A stretch of 64,000 nt of DNA from Sphingopyxis terrae subsp. terrae NBRC 15098 (GCF_001610975.1 NZ_CP013342.1:3543001-3607000), one strand, 5' to 3'. Counted from the stretch's first letter, positions 1 through 12,454 are shown. The notes: a model not told the origin generated them from the letters alone. Numbers and translations are program-made.

Positions 1-1605
1 CGCTGCGTCATAGCCCGCCAAATCGTCGGCGATATCGGTGACGAGTTTGTGGCAGTCAATCGCGCCCAGCATCGCGGGCGTCGCGCGCACCATCACCGCC
101 GCGGGGCCGAAGCGCTCGATCTCGACCCCCAGCGCGGAAAGCTGACCTGCAGCCGCTTCGAGGCGATCGCACGCCGGCTCGTCGATCTCGACGATCTCGG
201 GCAGCAGCAAGCCCTGCGACGGCACCGCCTGCCCCGCCATGCCGCGGCGCAATTGTTCGAGCACCAGCCGCTCGTGCGCCGCATGCTGGTCGACGATGAC
301 CAGACCGTCCTCGGCCTCGGCAACGATATAGGTGTTGGCGATCTGTCCGCGCGCGATGCCTAGCGGATGGTCGGCGGCGACCGGCGGCGGCGCTTCGGCC
401 ACTTCGGCTCGCCCTGCGATCGGCGCGGCGGCGCCCGCAAAGGTCATCATCCGGTCATAGACGCGCGCCGCGTCGGCGGGCGGCGGCGCGGCATCGGCGC
501 CGAACAGATGCACCGCGGGCTCGCTGCGCTGGCCGAACAGAAATCCGGTCGTCGGCGCCGGTGAGGCCGGTTCCTGCTGCCACGCCGCGAGCGCGGCTTC
601 GGCAGGGCGCTGGACGCTGCGAAACCCCTGTTCGTCGAGCGCGCGGCGCAGCCCGCCGACGATCATCCCGCGCACAAGCTGCGGATCGCGGAACCGCACT
701 TCGGTTTTCGCCGGATGGACGTTCACATCGACCTCGCTCGTCGGCAGATCGAGGAAGAGCGCGACGACCGGATGGCGATCACGCGCGAGCAGATCGGCAT
801 AGGCGCCGCGCAATGCCCCGACAAGCAGCCGGTCCTTCACCGGACGGCCGTTGACAAACAGATATTGATGATCGGCGATGCCGCGGTTGTAGGTCGGCAG
901 GCTGATCACGCCGCCGAGCCGGACCTCGCCGCGCTCGACATCGACGCCGATGCTGTTCGCCGCCAGGTCGCGCTGGGTCAGTGCCGCGACACGGCTGAGA
1001 CGATCCTGGCCGCCCTGCACGTCGAGCACGCGGCGCCCGTCATGCTCGACGGCAAAACCGACGTCGGCGCGCGCCATCGCCAGACGTTTCACGACATCGA
1101 GGCAGGCGGCATATTCGCTGCGCGCGCTACGCAGAAACTTGCGCCGGGCAGGCACGCGCGCGAACAGATCCTCGACCATCACCCGCGTGCCCTTGGCGAG
1201 CGCCGCCGGCCCTTCGGCGATGAGGCTGCCATTATCGATCACACGGCGCCACCCGTCCGCGCCCGCAACGCGGCTTTCAAGCGTCAACCGCGCAACGCTG
1301 GCAATCGACGGCAAGGCTTCGCCGCGAAAGCCCATTGTCGTCACTTCCTCGATCGCATCGGTCGGCAATTTCGAGGTCGCATGGCGCTCGAGCGCGAGCG
1401 CCATGTCGGACGCGGTCATCCCGCACCCGTCGTCATCGACTTCCAGCCGCAGAATTCCGCCCTCGGCGATTCGCACCGCAATGCGAGTCGCCCCCGCATC
1501 GAGGGCGTTTTCGACGAGTTCCTTGAGCGCTGCGGCGGGTCTTTCGACCACTTCACCGGCTGCGATCCGATTTACTAGCTTTTCCGGCAGGCGGCGTATT
1601 GACAT
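1..1605 (-). CDS. mutL: DNA mismatch repair protein MutL (3' end outside window)
   Basis: MutL couples mismatch recognition by MutS to strand incision. The 535 codons visible begin with the GHKL ATPase start (RRLPEKLVNRIAAGEVVERP, then ELVENALDAGAT) and reach into the C-terminal dimerisation domain. That domain carries DQHAAHERLVLE at about residues 439-450, which fits the DQHA-x2-E-x4-E metal-binding endonuclease motif of MutL proteins from organisms without MutH; E. coli MutL lacks it. The stop codon lies beyond base 1, so roughly 60-80 residues are missing. The gene is divergent from mreB with about 200 bases between them. The start is the ATG at 1605-1603, directly before the conserved N-terminus. 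Confidence 0.95.
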   Translation of the reverse strand, partial: MSIRRLPEKLVNRIAAGEVVERPAAALKELVENALDAGATRIAVRIAEGGILRLEVDDDGCGMTASDMALALERHATSKLPTDAIEEVTTMGFRGEALPSIASVARLTLESRVAGADGWRRVIDNGSLIAEGPAALAKGTRVMVEDLFARVPARRKFLRSARSEYAACLDVVKRLAMARADVGFAVEHDGRRVLDVQGGQDRLSRVAALTQRDLAANSIGVDVERGEVRLGGVISLPTYNRGIADHQYLFVNGRPVKDRLLVGALRGAYADLLARDRHPVVALFLDLPTSEVDVNVHPAKTEVRFRDPQLVRGMIVGGLRRALDEQGFRSVQRPAEAALAAWQQEPASPAPTTGFLFGQRSEPAVHLFGADAAPPPADAARVYDRMMTFAGAAAPIAGRAEVAEAPPPVAADHPLGIARGQIANTYIVAEAEDGLVIVDQHAAHERLVLEQLRRGMAGQAVPSQGLLLPEIVEIDEPACDRLEAAAGQLSALGVEIERFGPAAVMVRATPAMLGAIDCHKLVTDIADDLAGYDAA

Positions 1606-1789
1606 GGGGGCTGTCCTAGCGCAGTCGGACGCAAATCGCGACCCATCCGCTCAGCCCTGATCATTTTGTCCAGCCACCCCGTCCGGGAAGAGCCGGAATC
1701 TCCCCCTGATTGGTCCTGTGCCGGTAGGCGCGCGGGTTCACATTCGATGGCGGCAGGACCAGACCGACCCGGCTGGCACGTGCCGATGA

Positions 1790-2851
<1,062 letters not shown>

Positions 2852-2868
2852 TCGCGGACAGACGGTCC

Positions 2869-3768
2869 ATGGTTCGCCCGGCACATCGGCGTCCGGGGCA
2901 ATCCCGAAAGGCCCAGTACAGCCTCTTCGCTGCCTATGTTATTGCGATAACGGGCGCGCTTGCGGGGCTGCTTCTGGCGATCCTTTCGGTCGCCGACCCC
3001 GTCGGCTTTGCCGCCCTGCGCGTCGCCAGTCAGGAAATAACCGCGCCGATCGCGCGCGGCACGCGGTCGGTGATCGGGTCGATCTCGGGCGTCGACGACA
3101 CTGTGTCGGCCTACGTCGGCGCGGGATCGCAGAACCGCCGCTTGCGCAAGGAACTGGCCGAGGCGCGCCGCCGTCTCGTCGCGACCAGCGCGCTCGAAGA
3201 GGAAAATCGCCAGCTCAAGTCGCTGCTCGGTCTGCAGCAGACCGATCGCTCGGCGCTCGCCCATGGCTATCTGCTCACCTCGACCTCGACGAGCAGCCGC
3301 CGCATCGCGCTGCTCAGCCTCGGGCGCAACCGGGGTGTATTGGCGGGCCAGCCGGTACGCGGCGCCGACGGCCTGATCGGCCGCGTGCTGACCGCCGGGC
3401 CATCGGTGTCGCAGGTGCTGCTCCTTACCGACGTCGAAAATGTCGTGCCGGTGCGCCGGGCGCGTGACGGCCTGCCGGCGCTCGCAACGGGCCGCGGCAA
3501 CGGCGATCTCGACGTTCGCACGCTCAACATCGCGAACAATCCCTTCAAGCCCGGCGACATCCTCGTGACGTCGGGAACCGGCGGCCTTTATCCTCCGAAC
3601 ATTCCGGTCGCCATCGTCGTGCGGCGCCAGGACGATGGCGCGCTCGCGCGTCCGCTGGCCGACCCGGCAAAGGTCGACGCGGTAGCGGTGCTGCGCCCCT
3701 ATACGCCCGATAATATCGAGGCGCAGGCGGTGCCCGCCCAATCCTCCACGGCAGCCGGCGCGCCATGA
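2869..3768 (+). CDS. mreC: Rod-shape-determining protein MreC
   Basis: Bitopic periplasmic scaffold of the elongasome that binds PBP2 and MreD. It has 299 aa: a short basic cytoplasmic N-terminus, one membrane segment at about 18-42, a coiled coil at about 85-122, then the beta-rich MreC domain. The C-terminus is Pro/Ala-rich. The ATG at 2869 is 17 bases after the mreB stop; longer readings in this frame overlap mreB and have no MreC-like sequence. Its stop overlaps the mreD start (ATGA). Confidence 0.96.
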   Translation: MVRPAHRRPGQSRKAQYSLFAAYVIAITGALAGLLLAILSVADPVGFAALRVASQEITAPIARGTRSVIGSISGVDDTVSAYVGAGSQNRRLRKELAEARRRLVATSALEEENRQLKSLLGLQQTDRSALAHGYLLTSTSTSSRRIALLSLGRNRGVLAGQPVRGADGLIGRVLTAGPSVSQVLLLTDVENVVPVRRARDGLPALATGRGNGDLDVRTLNIANNPFKPGDILVTSGTGGLYPPNIPVAIVVRRQDDGALARPLADPAKVDAVAVLRPYTPDNIEAQAVPAQSSTAAGAP

Positions 3769-4286
3769 ACCGGCACGGACAGCGGATCGGCGAGCCAGCC
3801 TCGCGCTGGCGGATGCAGGTCGTGCCGATCGCGACGGTGATGATCGCGTCGGCGCTGCCGTTGATGCTGCCGCTCGTCGCCAGTTCGCCCGTGCTGCCCC
3901 CGCTCGGTCTCCTCTTCTTCCTGAGCTGGCAACTTCTGCGCACCGAAATGTGGCCGGTGTGGATCGGTCTGCCGCTCGGCCTGTGGGACGATCTGTTCAG
4001 CGGCGCGCCGATCGGCACAGCCATCGCGCTGTGGACCGCCGCGAGCATCGCGATCGCCTATCTCTCGCAGCGCATCTATTGGCGCGGCTTCCTGCACGAC
4101 TGGGCGATCGGCGCGCTGCTCGTCGCCGCTGTTCAGGCGCTTGCGGTGCTTATCACCTTTCCACACGCTCCCGCCGGGCATATGCTCGGCCTCGTGCTGC
4201 CGCAGATCATCATTTCGGTGCTGCTGATGCCGCTGTTCCTCCGCCTGACCGGCAAGTTTGACAATTTCCGTCTCAAGCGCCGATAA
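3765..4286 (+). CDS. mreD: Rod-shape-determining protein MreD
   Basis: Small polytopic inner-membrane partner of MreC in the elongasome. It is 173 aa with about five hydrophobic segments and the MreD-like LGLWDDLFSGAPIGT stretch near the middle. It overlaps the mreC stop by four bases, which implies translational coupling. Identification rests on both sequence and position between mreC and mrdA. Confidence 0.93.
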   Translation: MNRHGQRIGEPASRWRMQVVPIATVMIASALPLMLPLVASSPVLPPLGLLFFLSWQLLRTEMWPVWIGLPLGLWDDLFSGAPIGTAIALWTAASIAIAYLSQRIYWRGFLHDWAIGALLVAAVQALAVLITFPHAPAGHMLGLVLPQIIISVLLMPLFLRLTGKFDNFRLKRR

Positions 4287-4347
4287 TCGCCCGCCTCCCG
4301 CCCCCGCCTTAGCCTTCGCCCCAGATTGCCAACGAATTTCCGCTTTC

Positions 4348-6255
4348 ATGTCCCGCAAGAAAAGTCCGCCCATTACCGAAGCCTGGAGGGGCCTCACCTT
4401 CACGCGCCGCACCCTTGTCGTCGGCGGCGGACAAATCGCCGTGGGCGCCGCGCTCGCGGCGCGGATGGGCTATATCTCGATCATCGACAATGATCGCTAT
4501 GTCCTCGAATCCGAAAGCAACCGCGTCAATCTGACGCTCATCCCGCCGCGTCGCGGCTGGATCGTCGACCGCCACGGCAAGGCGCTTGCCAACAACCGCG
4601 TCTCGCTCCGCATCGACATCATTCCCGATCGCATGCACAGCAAGGAACTGGTGCTGGGCCAGCTCCGCACGTTGTTGCAGCTCGACGGCGACGCAATGGC
4701 GCGCATCGAACGCGACCTCAAGGCGGCATCCGGATTCCAGCCGGTTGCGGTTGCGGAGGACGTGACCGAGCAGCAATATGCATCGATCCTCGTCCGCCTC
4801 CCCGACCTCCCCGGCATTGCCCCGACGCGCGGTTTTGCCCGCAACTATCCCACCGGCGCCGCGGTCGGCCACCTGATCGGCTATGTCGGCGCCCCGACCG
4901 CCGAGGAATATGAAAAGGTCAAGGATCCGCTCTTCATCACCCCCGGCTTCAAGACCGGCAAGGACGGGCTGGAGAAATATTTCGAGGAATTGCTGCGCGG
5001 CAAGGCCGGCGCCAAGCGCGTCGAAGTCACCGCGCGGGGCAAGGTCGTGCGCGATCTCAGCACCCAGCCCGACACGCAAGGCAAGACCGTCCACCTGACC
5101 ATCGACGCCGATCTGCAGGAATATGCCGCGCGCCGCATGGGCCCCGAATCAGGGGCGGCGGTCGTCATCGACTGCCTCAATGGCGACATCCTCGCCTTCG
5201 TTTCGATGCCGTCTTTCGATCCGAACAGCTTTTCGGACGGGATCAGCAATGCCGAATATGGCTGGCTGCGCGCCGACGATCACCAGCCGCTGATCAACAA
5301 GGCGACCCGCGGCCTCTACCCCCCGGGATCGACGCTGAAGCCGATGGCCGCGATCGCCGCGATCGAACATGGCATGGACCCGAGCGAACGCCACACCTGC
5401 ATCGGCGGCTATCGCCTCGGCAACCGTTTCTTCCGCTGTCTCGGCACCCACGGCAGCGTCGACATGCCGACCGCGATCATGAAAAGCTGTAACAGCTATT
5501 TCTATTGGGTCGCCGACCGGCTGGGCTATGACGCCATCGCGCCGACCGCGAAGATGATGGGGCTGGGCGAGGAATTCCAGCTTGCCGGAAGCAACCAGCG
5601 ATACGGCACGATTCCCGACAGCGCGTGGAAGATGAAAAAATACGGCCAACCCTGGTCGGCGTCCGATTCGCTGAATGCGGTGATCGGCCAGGGCTATGTC
5701 AGCGTGAACCCGCTCCAGCTCGCCGTCATGGCGTCGCGTATCGCCTCGGGCCGCAAACTCTACCCCCGCCTCGTCAGCCGGCAATTCTCGAACGAGCCTT
5801 TGCCCTTCTCAGCCGAAGCCTTTGCGACCGCGCGCGAGGGGATGAACCGCGTCGTCAACGCCCCCGGCGGAACCGCGGGGCGCAGCCGCCTGCCGCTCGA
5901 CGGCATCCAGATGGCGGGCAAGACCGGCACGGCCCAGGTTCGCGGCCTCAACACCGGCAACGGCAAGGGCGGCACGTGGAAATTTCGCGATCACGGCCTG
6001 TTCATCTGCTTCGCGCCGGTCGAAAATCCGCGCTATGCCGCGTCGGTCATCATCGAACATGGCATGGGCGGCAGCCGCGCGGCGGCGCCCGTTGCCAAGG
6101 ACATCTTCACCTTCCTCTACGACCGTGAAAAGGCGATGGAGGCACTGACCGCCTTTGAGGCCGGCTGGGGCGGCACGATCAAGGAGCGGATGGACCGCGA
6201 CTATGCTGCGTGGAAGGCGGGTATCGCGCGCCCCGATCCGGGGCTCGCGCAATGA
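4348..6255 (+). CDS. mrdA: Penicillin-binding protein 2 (peptidoglycan transpeptidase)
   Basis: Class B PBP that cross-links peptidoglycan during elongation with RodA as its glycosyltransferase partner. From the chosen start it is 635 aa: one N-terminal membrane anchor, the PBP dimerisation domain (RRGWIVDRHGKALANN), then the transpeptidase domain with catalytic STLK at Ser328, SCN at 380-382 and KTG at 525-527. An upstream in-frame ATG at 4258 overlaps mreD and would add 30 residues of Pro/Ala-rich sequence; MSRKKSPPITEAW at 4348 is the more typical start. The end overlaps rodA (ATGA). Confidence 0.96.
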   Translation: MSRKKSPPITEAWRGLTFTRRTLVVGGGQIAVGAALAARMGYISIIDNDRYVLESESNRVNLTLIPPRRGWIVDRHGKALANNRVSLRIDIIPDRMHSKELVLGQLRTLLQLDGDAMARIERDLKAASGFQPVAVAEDVTEQQYASILVRLPDLPGIAPTRGFARNYPTGAAVGHLIGYVGAPTAEEYEKVKDPLFITPGFKTGKDGLEKYFEELLRGKAGAKRVEVTARGKVVRDLSTQPDTQGKTVHLTIDADLQEYAARRMGPESGAAVVIDCLNGDILAFVSMPSFDPNSFSDGISNAEYGWLRADDHQPLINKATRGLYPPGSTLKPMAAIAAIEHGMDPSERHTCIGGYRLGNRFFRCLGTHGSVDMPTAIMKSCNSYFYWVADRLGYDAIAPTAKMMGLGEEFQLAGSNQRYGTIPDSAWKMKKYGQPWSASDSLNAVIGQGYVSVNPLQLAVMASRIASGRKLYPRLVSRQFSNEPLPFSAEAFATAREGMNRVVNAPGGTAGRSRLPLDGIQMAGKTGTAQVRGLNTGNGKGGTWKFRDHGLFICFAPVENPRYAASVIIEHGMGGSRAAAPVAKDIFTFLYDREKAMEALTAFEAGWGGTIKERMDRDYAAWKAGIARPDPGLAQ

Positions 6256-7358
6256 TCCCGGTTCCGCCCGCCGTCCAGCGCATCCCCTGGAAGCTGATCG
6301 CACTCCTGTCGGCGATCACCGGCTTCGGCCTGCTCGTCCTCTATTCGGCCGCCGGCGGCAGCGTGACGCCCTGGGCGCTCCAACAGGGGGTGCGCTTCAT
6401 CGTCTTCCTGCTCGTCGCGCTCGCGATCGGGCGCATGCCGATCCGCATTTTCGAAGATTTCTCTTACCTTGGCTATCTGGGCGTCGCGCTGCTTCTGCTT
6501 GCGGTCGAAGCGCTGGGTTTTGTCGGCGGCGGCAGTCAGCGATGGCTCAATCTCGGATTCATGAACCTCCAGCCGTCGGAACTGATGAAGGTCGCGATCG
6601 TCCTCGCTCTCGCGCGCTTCTACGCCCAATTGCCGCCGGGCAGCACGCGCACCTTCAACGCCTTGTGGCCCGCGCTGGTGATGATCGGCATCCCCGCCGC
6701 GCTCGTGATGCTCCAGCCCGACCTCGGCACGGCGCTGGCGATCTGCGCCAGCGCGGCGATCGTGATGTTCGTCTCGGGCCTTCCGCTGTGGTGGTTCGGC
6801 AGCGCCGCGCTCGCGGGACTGGCCGCGTTGCCGATCCTCTTTTCGATGCTGCACGACTATCAGCAGAAGCGCGTGCTGATCTTTCTCGACCCCGAAAGCG
6901 ATCCGCTGGGCGCCGGCTATCACATCAGCCAGTCGAAGATTGCGATCGGATCGGGCGGACTGTTCGGCAAGGGCTTCCTCAACGGGTCGCAAAGCCACCT
7001 CGATTATTTGCCCGAAGGGCATACCGACTTCATCTTCGCCACCATGTCGGAGGAATGGGGGCTGGTCGGCGGGCTGTTGCTGCTCCTCGGCTTCTTCTTC
7101 CTGCTGCGCTGGTCCACGCGCGTCGCGCTCAACGCGCGGACGCGCTTCGGCCAATTGACCGCGACCGGCCTCACCATGACGATCTTTTTCTACATCGCAA
7201 TCAATCTGGGAATGGTGATGGGGCTGGCGCCGGTCGTCGGTATCCCGTTGCCGCTCTTCTCCTATGGCGGATCGTCGATGCTGACGATCATGACCTGCAT
7301 CGGCATCATCCTCGCGATCGAGAGTGACAGCAAGAAGCGGCACAGCCGGCTGAGCTGA
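6252..7358 (+). CDS. rodA: Elongation glycosyltransferase RodA (SEDS family)
   Basis: SEDS peptidoglycan polymerase that works with PBP2 in side-wall growth. It is 368 aa with about ten membrane segments. It contains the SEDS landmarks SQRWLNLG, LQPSELMK, QPDLGTAL, LPEGHTDFIFA and PLFSYGGSS. The ATG overlaps the mrdA TGA, so I start here rather than at 6210 inside mrdA. It ends the rod operon and is convergent with the efflux operon. Confidence 0.96.
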   Translation: MIPVPPAVQRIPWKLIALLSAITGFGLLVLYSAAGGSVTPWALQQGVRFIVFLLVALAIGRMPIRIFEDFSYLGYLGVALLLLAVEALGFVGGGSQRWLNLGFMNLQPSELMKVAIVLALARFYAQLPPGSTRTFNALWPALVMIGIPAALVMLQPDLGTALAICASAAIVMFVSGLPLWWFGSAALAGLAALPILFSMLHDYQQKRVLIFLDPESDPLGAGYHISQSKIAIGSGGLFGKGFLNGSQSHLDYLPEGHTDFIFATMSEEWGLVGGLLLLLGFFFLLRWSTRVALNARTRFGQLTATGLTMTIFFYIAINLGMVMGLAPVVGIPLPLFSYGGSSMLTIMTCIGIILAIESDSKKRHSRLS

Positions 7359-7391
7359 CGACGCCAGCGGCGCCGCGACCGCGCGTGCCGC

Positions 7392-8590
<1,199 letters not shown>

Positions 8591-8591
<1 letters not shown>

Positions 8592-9313
8592 CAGGCGGGT
8601 TCCTCGCTGCGGGTGCGCCTGCCGCGTTCGACCCGTTCGACCAGCCCGTCGCGAAAGCGCACGATGGTGTTGGCAAAGGCTGCCATTTCCTCCTCATGCG
8701 TGACCATCAGGATGGTGATGCCTTCGCCGTTCAGGCGCGTGAGCAACTGCATGATCTCGATCGAGCGTTCGGTATCGAGATTGCCCGTAGGCTCGTCGGC
8801 GAGCAGCACGTCGGGCTGGGTGACGAGCGCCCGGGCGATCGCCACCCGCTGCTGCTGGCCGCCCGACAATTCGGCCGGCGTGTGATCCGCCCAGGGCGCA
8901 AGACCCACCTGATCGAGCGCGCGCATGGCTGCGGCGTGGCGCTCGCTCTTCTTTTCGCCGCGATAGAGCAGCGGCAGTTCGACATTTTCGACCGCGCTGG
9001 TGCGGGCAAGGAGATTGAAGCCCTGAAAGACGAAGCCCAGATATCGCCGCCGCAGCAGGCTGCGCTGATCGCGATCGAGCGCCTGCACCTCGACCCCGCG
9101 AAAGCGGAACACGCCGCTCGTCGGGACATCCAGGCAGCCGAGGATGTTCATCGTCGTCGATTTGCCCGAGCCCGACGGCCCCATCACCGCGACGAAATCG
9201 CCGCGCTCGATCCGCATGTCGACGCCCTTGAGCGCCTGAAAGGCCGCCTCGCCCCGGCCGAAGGTCTTCGTTATCCCTTCGAGTTCGATCAGCGGGATCT
9301 CGGGGGGCGTCAC
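8591..9313 (-). CDS. MacB/LolD-type ABC transporter ATPase
   Basis: 240 aa ATP-binding subunit partnering the downstream permease. Walker A GPSGSGKS is at 45-52, the signature LSGGQ at 149-153, Walker B VLLADE at 169-174 and the H-loop His at 206. VTHEEEMA resembles the MacB/LolD subfamily. It overlaps the membrane fusion protein gene upstream by four bases and the permease downstream by one. Confidence 0.95.
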
Positions 9314-10614
9314 TGGCCCGTCGCCCCCTTGCCCGTCACCACCTTCATGCCGGGCCGAAGCCCCTTGGCCGTCACGGCGGTCAGGCGGCCGTCGCTCTGC
9401 CCCGTCACAACGTCGACGGGCTTCAGCGTCCCGTCGGCCTGAAGCACCCAGACGCGCTGCTGGCTGCCCACGCCGATCGTCGCGCGCTGTTCATTCTTTT
9501 CCAGCCCGATTTCGGGATTGAGCACGCCGCCCTTTTCCTTTTCCTTCGCATCGGGCTGAAAGCGCAGGGCCCCGTTCGGAACCAGCAATTGTTTGCCGGT
9601 GCTGCCCGTCGCAATGGTCGCCGTCGCGGTCATCCCCGGACGCAGCAGCCCGTCGCCGTTGGCGACCGCCAGCCTCGCCTCATAGCTGACGACCGCATTG
9701 GCGGTTGCGGTGGCCGTCTGCTGGCTCGCCTGCGAAGCCGTGTTGCTCGACGCCTGATCGACGCGCTCGACGACCGCGGGAAAGCGACGACCGGGATAGG
9801 CATCGACCGTGAAGTCGGCCTTCTGTCCGGTCTGGACCTGTCCGACGTCGGCTTCATCGATCTCGACGCGAAGCTGCATCGCCGACAGATCTTCGGCGAT
9901 GATGAACAGGGTCGGGGTGTTGAAACTTGCCGCGACAGTCTGCCCGGGCTCGACCTGGCGCGCGAGCACGACACCCGAAACGGGCGAACGGATCTCCGCG
10001 CGGTTGCGGTTGGTCACCGCCGACGACAATTGCGCCTCGACAGCGCGGACATTCGCCTGCGCCGCGGCAACGGCGGCGGTATCGCGCTTCACTGCCGCGC
10101 GACCCTGATCGAGTTCGACCCCTGAGGGAACCTTGCCGCCCGAGATCTTGAACACATTTTCCAGCCGCGCGAGCTGCGCCTTGTCGACGTCAAGCGTCGC
10201 CTGCGCCTGCGCCACCTGCGCGCGCGCCGCGTTGAGATTGGCCTCGGCCTGGGTGATCTGGTCCTCGATCACGTCGGTGTTGATCTGGGCGAGGACCTGC
10301 CCCTTGGAGACGCGGTCGTTCACATCGACATAAATGTGATCGATCTTGCCCGACACTTCGGACCCGACCTCGACCTGATTGGTCGGCCGCAGATTCCCCG
10401 TCGCCGTGACGCTGAGCGTCAGCGACTTCTCGGTCACCGGCTCGGTGATATATTTGGCCTCGTCTTTCCCGCGCGAACAGGTTGCCATCGCCAGCAATAT
10501 GACGAGTATCAGCGCCGCTGGCAGCCAGTATTTCATCCAGCGCCGCCACTTGGGGCGCGGCCTCGCGCCAAGAAAATCCTCGAGTTCCTGCGTCGCAGTG
10601 CCGGTATCGGTCAT
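9310..10614 (-). CDS. MacA-like periplasmic adaptor (HlyD/RND-type membrane fusion protein)
   Basis: 434 aa adaptor that links the inner-membrane ABC transporter to an outer-membrane channel. One membrane segment lies at about 28-46, followed by a lipoyl half-motif (ATGNLRPTNQVEVGSEVSGK), a long Ala/Gln-rich alpha-hairpin (about 105-200), the second lipoyl half (RSPVSGVVLARQVEPGQTV) and a beta-barrel region. A Gln/Thr/Ala-rich insertion near 290-310 is slightly unusual. It is coupled by ATGA overlaps to both neighbours. Confidence 0.93.
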   Translation of the reverse strand: MTDTGTATQELEDFLGARPRPKWRRWMKYWLPAALILVILLAMATCSRGKDEAKYITEPVTEKSLTLSVTATGNLRPTNQVEVGSEVSGKIDHIYVDVNDRVSKGQVLAQINTDVIEDQITQAEANLNAARAQVAQAQATLDVDKAQLARLENVFKISGGKVPSGVELDQGRAAVKRDTAAVAAAQANVRAVEAQLSSAVTNRNRAEIRSPVSGVVLARQVEPGQTVAASFNTPTLFIIAEDLSAMQLRVEIDEADVGQVQTGQKADFTVDAYPGRRFPAVVERVDQASSNTASQASQQTATATANAVVSYEARLAVANGDGLLRPGMTATATIATGSTGKQLLVPNGALRFQPDAKEKEKGGVLNPEIGLEKNEQRATIGVGSQQRVWVLQADGTLKPVDVVTGQSDGRLTAVTAKGLRPGMKVVTGKGATGQ

Positions 10615-12035
10615 TCGCTAGTCCCCTGTGTCCGAACGCCGGCATCCGGATCGAAATTGGTCCCGTCCCAACCGCCGCCGAGCGCCTGGTTGAGGCTGAT
10701 AAAGGCGTTGGCCCGCTCGGCCTGGCTCGCCGCCAGCGCGTTGCGGGCCGCGAGCAACTGGTTCTCCGCAGTCAGCAAAGTTTGAAAGTCGATCAGCCCC
10801 GCCTGATACTGGCTGCGCGCCAGCAGCGCGGCATTGCTCGCCGCATCGCGCGCCGTTTCGAAAAGGCTAACGCGCTCGCCCGCCGCGCGCTGGGCGGCGG
10901 CGGCGCTCTCGACATCCTCAAGCGCGCCAAGGATCGCCTTTTGCCAGGCCGCAAGCGAAGCCTGCGCGGCTGCATTGGCGGCGTCGACACCCGCGCGCGC
11001 ACGGCCGCCGTCAAAGATAAGCTGGCTGATCCCCGCAAAGAGCCGCCCGGTTATCACATCGAACAGATTGCCGATCCCGAACGAGGCGGTGCCGAGGTTG
11101 CCGGCGAGGTTGACAAGCGGTAGCATCTGCGCGCGTGCAACGCCGATGCGCGCCGTGTCCGCGAGCAGCGTCGCTTCTGCCTGGCGGACGTCGGGGCGGC
11201 TGCGCAGCACGGCGGCCGGCGCATCGAACCCCACTGCGTCCGGCGGAGCCGGAATTGCTCCTTCTTCGCCCTCGATCGCCGTCCGCACCGGGCCGGGCGC
11301 TTCGCCGATCAGGGTCGAAATGCTGTTCGCCGCCTGCGCGAGATCGCGTTCAAGCGCCGGAATGCTCGCCGCGGTCTGCGCCCGCTGCGCGGCGGCCTGC
11401 TCGACATCGAGGCTCGATACGAGGCCGGCCTCGCGTCGCCAGCGCGCGATCTGGAGATTATCGTCCTGAATGGTCAGCGTTTCGCGCGCGATCGCGAGTT
11501 GTACCGCGAGCGTTCGCGCCGAAACGGTGGTCTGCGCCACCTGTCCCACGATCAGGCGCTGCAGGTCGGCAAGGCCATAGCCTGCGGCGGCAAGATCGGC
11601 CCGCGATGCGGCGACATTGCCGCCGATGCGTCCGAAAAGATCGATCTCCCACTGCGCGTCGGCGCCGAGCGAATATTGCAGCCGCTCGTCGGCCAGATCG
11701 CCGACATCGCGCTGAAGCCCCCCGGAGGCCGTGACCTGCGGGAAATAGCCTGCCCGCGCCGCGCGCACGCCCGCGCGCGCCTGCACCAGGCGGGCGGCAG
11801 ACTGGGCAATGTCACGATTGTTCGCCAGCGCCCGCGCGACATAGGAATCGACCAGCGGATCGCTCAGTCGCGTCCAATAGGATGCCGTCGCGGCGGGATT
11901 GCCTCCCGATTCGACCGACCATTGCTCGGGAACGGGAATGCCCGGCCCGGATGGATATTCGGTCGGCGCCGAAACGCAGCCCCCAAGCCCGCCCGCCAAC
12001 AGGGCTATTGTAAGCCAACGCCGTCCCGTCTGCAT
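10611..12035 (-). CDS. Efflux outer-membrane lipoprotein (NodT/OprM family, TolC-like)
   Basis: 474 aa outer-membrane channel subunit. A signal peptide ends in lipobox LGGC with Cys at residue 20, so it is probably lipid-anchored. The body has the duplicated outer-membrane-efflux architecture with long Ala-rich coiled-coil segments and the typical RSRPDVRQAEATL sequence. I start at the ATG at 12035 because that places the signal peptide at the N-terminus; an ATG 30 bases upstream adds charged residues before it. It is the first gene of the efflux operon and overlaps the adaptor gene by four bases. Confidence 0.93.
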   Translation of the reverse strand: MQTGRRWLTIALLAGGLGGCVSAPTEYPSGPGIPVPEQWSVESGGNPAATASYWTRLSDPLVDSYVARALANNRDIAQSAARLVQARAGVRAARAGYFPQVTASGGLQRDVGDLADERLQYSLGADAQWEIDLFGRIGGNVAASRADLAAAGYGLADLQRLIVGQVAQTTVSARTLAVQLAIARETLTIQDDNLQIARWRREAGLVSSLDVEQAAAQRAQTAASIPALERDLAQAANSISTLIGEAPGPVRTAIEGEEGAIPAPPDAVGFDAPAAVLRSRPDVRQAEATLLADTARIGVARAQMLPLVNLAGNLGTASFGIGNLFDVITGRLFAGISQLIFDGGRARAGVDAANAAAQASLAAWQKAILGALEDVESAAAAQRAAGERVSLFETARDAASNAALLARSQYQAGLIDFQTLLTAENQLLAARNALAASQAERANAFISLNQALGGGWDGTNFDPDAGVRTQGTSE

Positions 12036-12378
12036 GCGCCCCTCAAAGTCCCACCGCGGATGCAAAAATTACCGCGCTTGCTGGACGGCAGACCATAAAT
12101 TGCTGGAATGCGCAAGCTTTCGGGCGCCGCGCAAGCCACCCGATGCCTCCATTTTGCTCGCCGACGCTCCCCCATTCCCGACATTTCCCGGCGCCGCCGT
12201 CCGACGCCCTCAACGCAAAAGCCCGATCGCACGCCTTACCCAAGCGACGTAAATTGCCTTTTGCGAAAAAATATTGCCGAAGCCCATTGCCATGCCCGAA
12301 CGAGCATGATAGCGGGCCGCTCTCTTCGCAGCACAAAGCCTTTTTGGCCGCCGCGAAGTCCGCCGAAAACCGGCATGT
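12036..12378. other. Intergenic region upstream of efflux operon and tRNA-Lys
   Basis: 343 bases with no gene I can support. The short open frames here have no recognisable protein character and overlap each other on both strands. It must hold the minus-strand promoter of the efflux operon and the plus-strand promoter of tRNA-Lys, but I could not pick confident -35/-10 boxes. Confidence 0.6.
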
Positions 12379-12454
<76 letters not shown>

